Source: Rikenellaceae bacterium
Lineage (GTDB): Bacteria > Bacteroidota > Bacteroidia > Bacteroidales > Rikenellaceae
Reading direction: 5' to 3'
DNA length: 9,835 nt
Assembly (NCBI GenBank): GCA_020859875.1
Contig: JAJBVJ010000286.1
Span: forward strand, 1 to 9,835
Numbering within the stretch: the first letter of the stretch is position 1; every line of letters begins with the position of its first letter. The translations under genes were made by a program, and so were the position numbers. Shown here piece after piece: positions 7,597 through 9,835 of this stretch. The notes beneath the pieces were generated by a model. That model was given only the letters and a program-made list of their open reading frames with translations. It was not told the origin of the DNA and ran no database searches.

Positions 7597-8349
7597 TCAG
7601 AACCTGATTGTCGCCCAGATGGGGCAGTGGTCGGATGCGATCGCTGCGGTGTCGACACCGTTATCCAATATATCGACATCTGCGGGAGAGCCATGAAACA
7701 TGATGTAATCGATACACTCTGCGGGAGCTCCGGCCGGGAAAGTGCGCGAGTCCGTATCGCTTACCGCAGTGAAATATCTGGTGAATATTTCGACAGTGGG
7801 GGAGTCCGGCACATCGTTGAAATCTCCGGCCAGGATTACCGGTTTTTTGCATACTTCGACCGCGCGGCGGATTATTTCGATCGAGACCAAGCGGTCTTGC
7901 TCGGTAAGGGACAGGTGGGTATTGAAAATATAATAATCTGCAAATTCCACAACCAGAAGAGTGCGCCTCTCTTCCCGACCGGGAAGCGGAATGTTCCTGA
8001 AAGAAAGGGGCTTTTCCCTCGATAGGATACCGACTCCGTATTTACCGCCGTCGAAATCGATGGCGGGCCCATAAGTCGGATACATCCCGGTAATTTCAGC
8101 CAATATCCCGAGCACATCCCTCGAGCCGGTTCGAAGGGCCGCACTGTCGAGCTCCTGAAGAGCCACCACATCGGGCGAGATCCCGGAAATGACCGCAGCC
8201 GCCCTGAGGTGGTCTTCGACCCCGTCCATTCCGATGCAGTTGCGGATGTTGTAGCTCATGACAGTCAGCTCATTCGGCTTTTCGCCGGGCGAACAACAAT
8301 ACACTATGACGGTCAGCGCCGTCAACATTAATAACTTCCCGGGTTTCAT
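7597..8349 (-). CDS. Exported endonuclease/exonuclease/phosphatase-family protein, probable lipoprotein
   Basis: From ATG at 8349 this is a 250-residue protein of the DNase I-like EEP superfamily. The metal and catalytic residues are in order: N34 (MSYNIR), E66 (LQELD), H145 (NTHLS), D176 and N178 (GDFND), D214 (IDYIMF), D240 and H241 (ASDHCP). The family is hydrolytic on phosphodiesters or phosphomonoesters (nucleic acid, inositol phosphate, sphingomyelin); the substrate cannot be chosen here. The N-terminus MKPGKLLMLTALTVIVYCCS is a short basic then hydrophobic signal ending in C18-C19, consistent with a lipoprotein, though tyrosine just before the cysteine is atypical for a lipobox. An in-frame TTG at 8379 would add ten charged residues; I prefer the ATG because it directly precedes the signal peptide and follows an A-rich stretch. 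It converges on the araC gene and shows no operon partner. Confidence 0.9.
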   Translation of the reverse strand: MKPGKLLMLTALTVIVYCCSPGEKPNELTVMSYNIRNCIGMDGVEDHLRAAAVISGISPDVVALQELDSAALRTGSRDVLGILAEITGMYPTYGPAIDFDGGKYGVGILSREKPLSFRNIPLPGREERRTLLVVEFADYYIFNTHLSLTEQDRLVSIEIIRRAVEVCKKPVILAGDFNDVPDSPTVEIFTRYFTAVSDTDSRTFPAGAPAECIDYIMFHGSPADVDILDNGVDTAAIASDHCPIWATIRF

Positions 8350-8876
8350 CTTTTTGGTTTTTCGATGCAATTTACCCAAATTTTACATGTTCCTGCCATT
8401 ATAATCCTTATAGAGGTAATACGGGCAGGTATTTATTCCCGGCAGCAAGAGCAATTCCTTACCGGTCTGTTCCCTTTATAGATAAGTATTTCTCAAATAA
8501 AAGCACCCATTGGGTATTAACCATATAGTTGTCTGAATATCTGCCTTATGGGCGGAAGAGAAAGAGGGAATGGTGCTTATTTATAACTCTCTGATAGCCT
8601 GAACAACAAAGCCCTTAGATTGGATGTATCACCAAAATTTGTGCTTCCGGTCTGCGGGCGGAATATAGCCGCATTTCAAACTGTGACAAAGAAGTAATAG
8701 TAACCATTATTCATCGGGGGTATGTAAATTGATTGCGGAATTAAATACAAAACCCATATACCGAGATAGCACCCACAAGAAACGAATTGCAGGTTCCGTA
8801 TTGGAATAAGACTTCATTATAGCACAAAAGGACAGATGTTCCGGACTGCCTAATCTTTTATCTATTTTTATAGACA
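8350..8876. other. Gene-free transition region with falling GC content
   Basis: I see no convincing gene, tRNA or insertion sequence in these 527 bases. The base composition changes here from the GC-rich sequence on the left to the AT-rich sequence of the endonuclease gene on the right. The only open frame of note is a 61-codon minus-strand stretch (8707-8892) with no recognised motif that overlaps the next gene's start. Small hairpins occur, including TTCCG/CGGAA around 8645-8665. A promoter for the plus-strand endonuclease gene should lie near the right end, but I find no good TAnnTTTG there. Confidence 0.6.
8495..8583. repeat. Imperfect inverted repeat with 57-bp spacer
   Basis: AAATAAAAGCACCCATT (8495-8511) pairs with AATGGTGCTTATTTA (8569-8583) over 14 bases, with three bulged bases on the left arm. 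Inside lies a further small hairpin, CTGCC TTATG GGCGG (8541-8555, one G-T pair). It could be a structured transcript, the remnant of a small mobile element, or chance. No downstream T-run makes it a standard terminator. Confidence 0.3.
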
Positions 8877-9835
8877 GTGAGAGATCTAGCATATTATATA
8901 AAGTGTTTTAAGAAACTTCATAGAGCAACCGTATTCGGTGGAGCTCCGCATAAGCCTATATTATTACTTAGTGTTCTTGAAGCTTTTGAACGAGGCTTTA
9001 TAACCAGTCGTTATATTTATATTACTCCGGAACTTATCGCATTTTTCCGTGGCTACTGGAAACACCTGGTCACAACGGAACATAAATGTAATTTTGCTTT
9101 GCCTTATTTCCATATGCGTAGTGAGCCTTTCTGGAGGTTAATCGAAAAGCCAGGTAACATAATTCCTTCAACAAAAAGCAAGTCGATCAAAAGTTTTAAA
9201 TCCTTGCTATCAACTTGTGAATGTGCTGTTATCGACCCGGAATTATTCTTACTATTGTCCGGCCCGAAAACGAGAGAGATATTAAGACAGACTTTGCTTC
9301 GCTGTTACTTTACGGTCTCCATTAAAAGCGTTAAATACGGTTATGAATATCTAAACTATATTGTGACGTCCATCTTAAGCTCTCCCTCTGCAGAATACCG
9401 CATCGATTATGAAAAAGCCACAGATAATGACTCCGAAGGCAGAGAAGAGGAAGAATTCATTCGTGGAACTTATTTTAAGAAAGAAGTTAAAAGAATTTAT
9501 AGTAACACCTGCTGCATCACCGGGTTGGGTATAAATACCGATCATCATTTTTCGCTGATAGATGCATGTCATATTTACCAGGTTTCGATCAGCCATGACG
9601 ACACGGTAACTAATGGGATTGCGCTCTGCCCCACTATGCACAGGGCTTTTGACCGTGGACTGGTAACCATAACTCCCGACTATCGTGTTGAAGTATCAAG
9701 CTGCTTTGAGGAAGTATCTTCGTGCGGTCATTCGATAAAAATTTTTCATGGAAAGAAGATCCTTCTTCCATTTGATAAAACCCTTTATCCTTCGGCCCCC
9801 AATCTGGAATGGCATCATCATACCAGATTTCGAGG
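8877..9835 (+). CDS. HNH endonuclease with sulfur-binding-like N-terminal domain, 3' end off window
   Basis: The frame is open from GTG at 8877 to the window end (319 codons). Residues 1 to about 150 resemble the sulfur-binding domain of ScoMcrA/SprMcrA-type restriction enzymes: a YYIKCF lead helix (6-11), GGAPHKPILLLSVLEA (21-36), TPELIAFFRGYW (50-61) and a PYFHMRSEPFWRL segment (78-90). The C-terminal part is an HNH_2 nuclease: CCITG (212-216), DACHI with H232, NGIALCPTMHRAFDRGL (246-262) with N246 and H255, then LEWHHHTRF near the edge, which usually lies within about ten residues of the family's C-terminus. Such enzymes cut phosphorothioate-modified or otherwise modified DNA and act in defence. 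GTG is the only possible start after the in-frame TAG at 8871; it gives the usual N-terminal length but has no obvious ribosome binding site. Low GC content suggests acquisition. HNH is certain; sulfur recognition is inferred. Confidence 0.88.
   Translation, partial: MRDLAYYIKCFKKLHRATVFGGAPHKPILLLSVLEAFERGFITSRYIYITPELIAFFRGYWKHLVTTEHKCNFALPYFHMRSEPFWRLIEKPGNIIPSTKSKSIKSFKSLLSTCECAVIDPELFLLLSGPKTREILRQTLLRCYFTVSIKSVKYGYEYLNYIVTSILSSPSAEYRIDYEKATDNDSEGREEEEFIRGTYFKKEVKRIYSNTCCITGLGINTDHHFSLIDACHIYQVSISHDDTVTNGIALCPTMHRAFDRGLVTITPDYRVEVSSCFEEVSSCGHSIKIFHGKKILLPFDKTLYPSAPNLEWHHHTRFR

Noticed and set aside
8505..8515. ACCCATTGGGT palindrome
   Set aside because: 5 bp arms with a 1-base centre, a single copy and no context; expected by chance.
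8707..8892. 61-residue minus-strand open frame in the transition region
   Set aside because: No homology recognised, it overlaps the start of the nuclease gene on the other strand, and it has no promoter or ribosome binding signal.
9375..9641. 88-residue minus-strand open frame
   Set aside because: Antisense to the HNH catalytic region of the endonuclease.
8350..9835. Possible tRNA, insertion sequence ends or CRISPR repeats at the composition boundary
   Set aside because: I looked for cloverleaf arms, transposase motifs and regularly spaced repeats and found none.

Overview
The window looks like chromosomal DNA of a Bacteroidota gut-type bacterium. Three things point there: a glycogen synthase/glucan phosphorylase fusion that I associate with Bacteroidales such as Alistipes and relatives, perfect TAnnTTTG (-7) promoter elements, and starts preceded by A/T-rich stretches rather than a strong Shine-Dalgarno. 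Positions 1 to about 8350 are GC-rich (roughly 55-60% on lines sampled by eye). The last 1.4 kb is clearly AT-rich (roughly 40%). The genus is an inference.

Layout: (1) 1-3132, minus: the first 1044 residues of a large fused enzyme, a GT3-type glycogen synthase followed by an alpha-glucan phosphorylase, running off the left edge. (2) 3133-3428: a TAnnTTTG promoter for the fusion gene and a rho-independent terminator for the next operon. (3) 3429-6538, minus: a two-gene L-fucose operon, fucP (proton-linked permease) then fucI (isomerase), 17 bp apart. (4) 6539-6675: a divergent control region with a perfect -7 element for fucP, a 15-bp imperfect direct repeat spaced 43 bp, and an 8-bp inverted repeat. 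(5) 6676-7527, plus: an AraC-family regulator, the obvious candidate controller of fucPI. (6) 7597-8349, minus: an exported, probably lipidated, endonuclease/exonuclease/phosphatase-fold enzyme. (7) 8350-8876: a gene-poor transition zone where composition falls to AT-rich. (8) 8877-9835, plus: a nearly complete HNH endonuclease with an N-terminal domain resembling the DNA sulfur-binding domain of McrA-type restriction enzymes, leaving the window a few codons before its expected end.

Functionally, the left two thirds is sugar metabolism: storage glucan turnover in one polypeptide, and L-fucose uptake and isomerisation under a likely AraC-type switch. No fuculokinase or fuculose-phosphate aldolase gene is present here. 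The right end looks like the edge of an acquired defence locus. The most interesting element is the sulfur-binding-domain-like HNH nuclease and whatever lies to its right; nothing in the window itself proves a new system.
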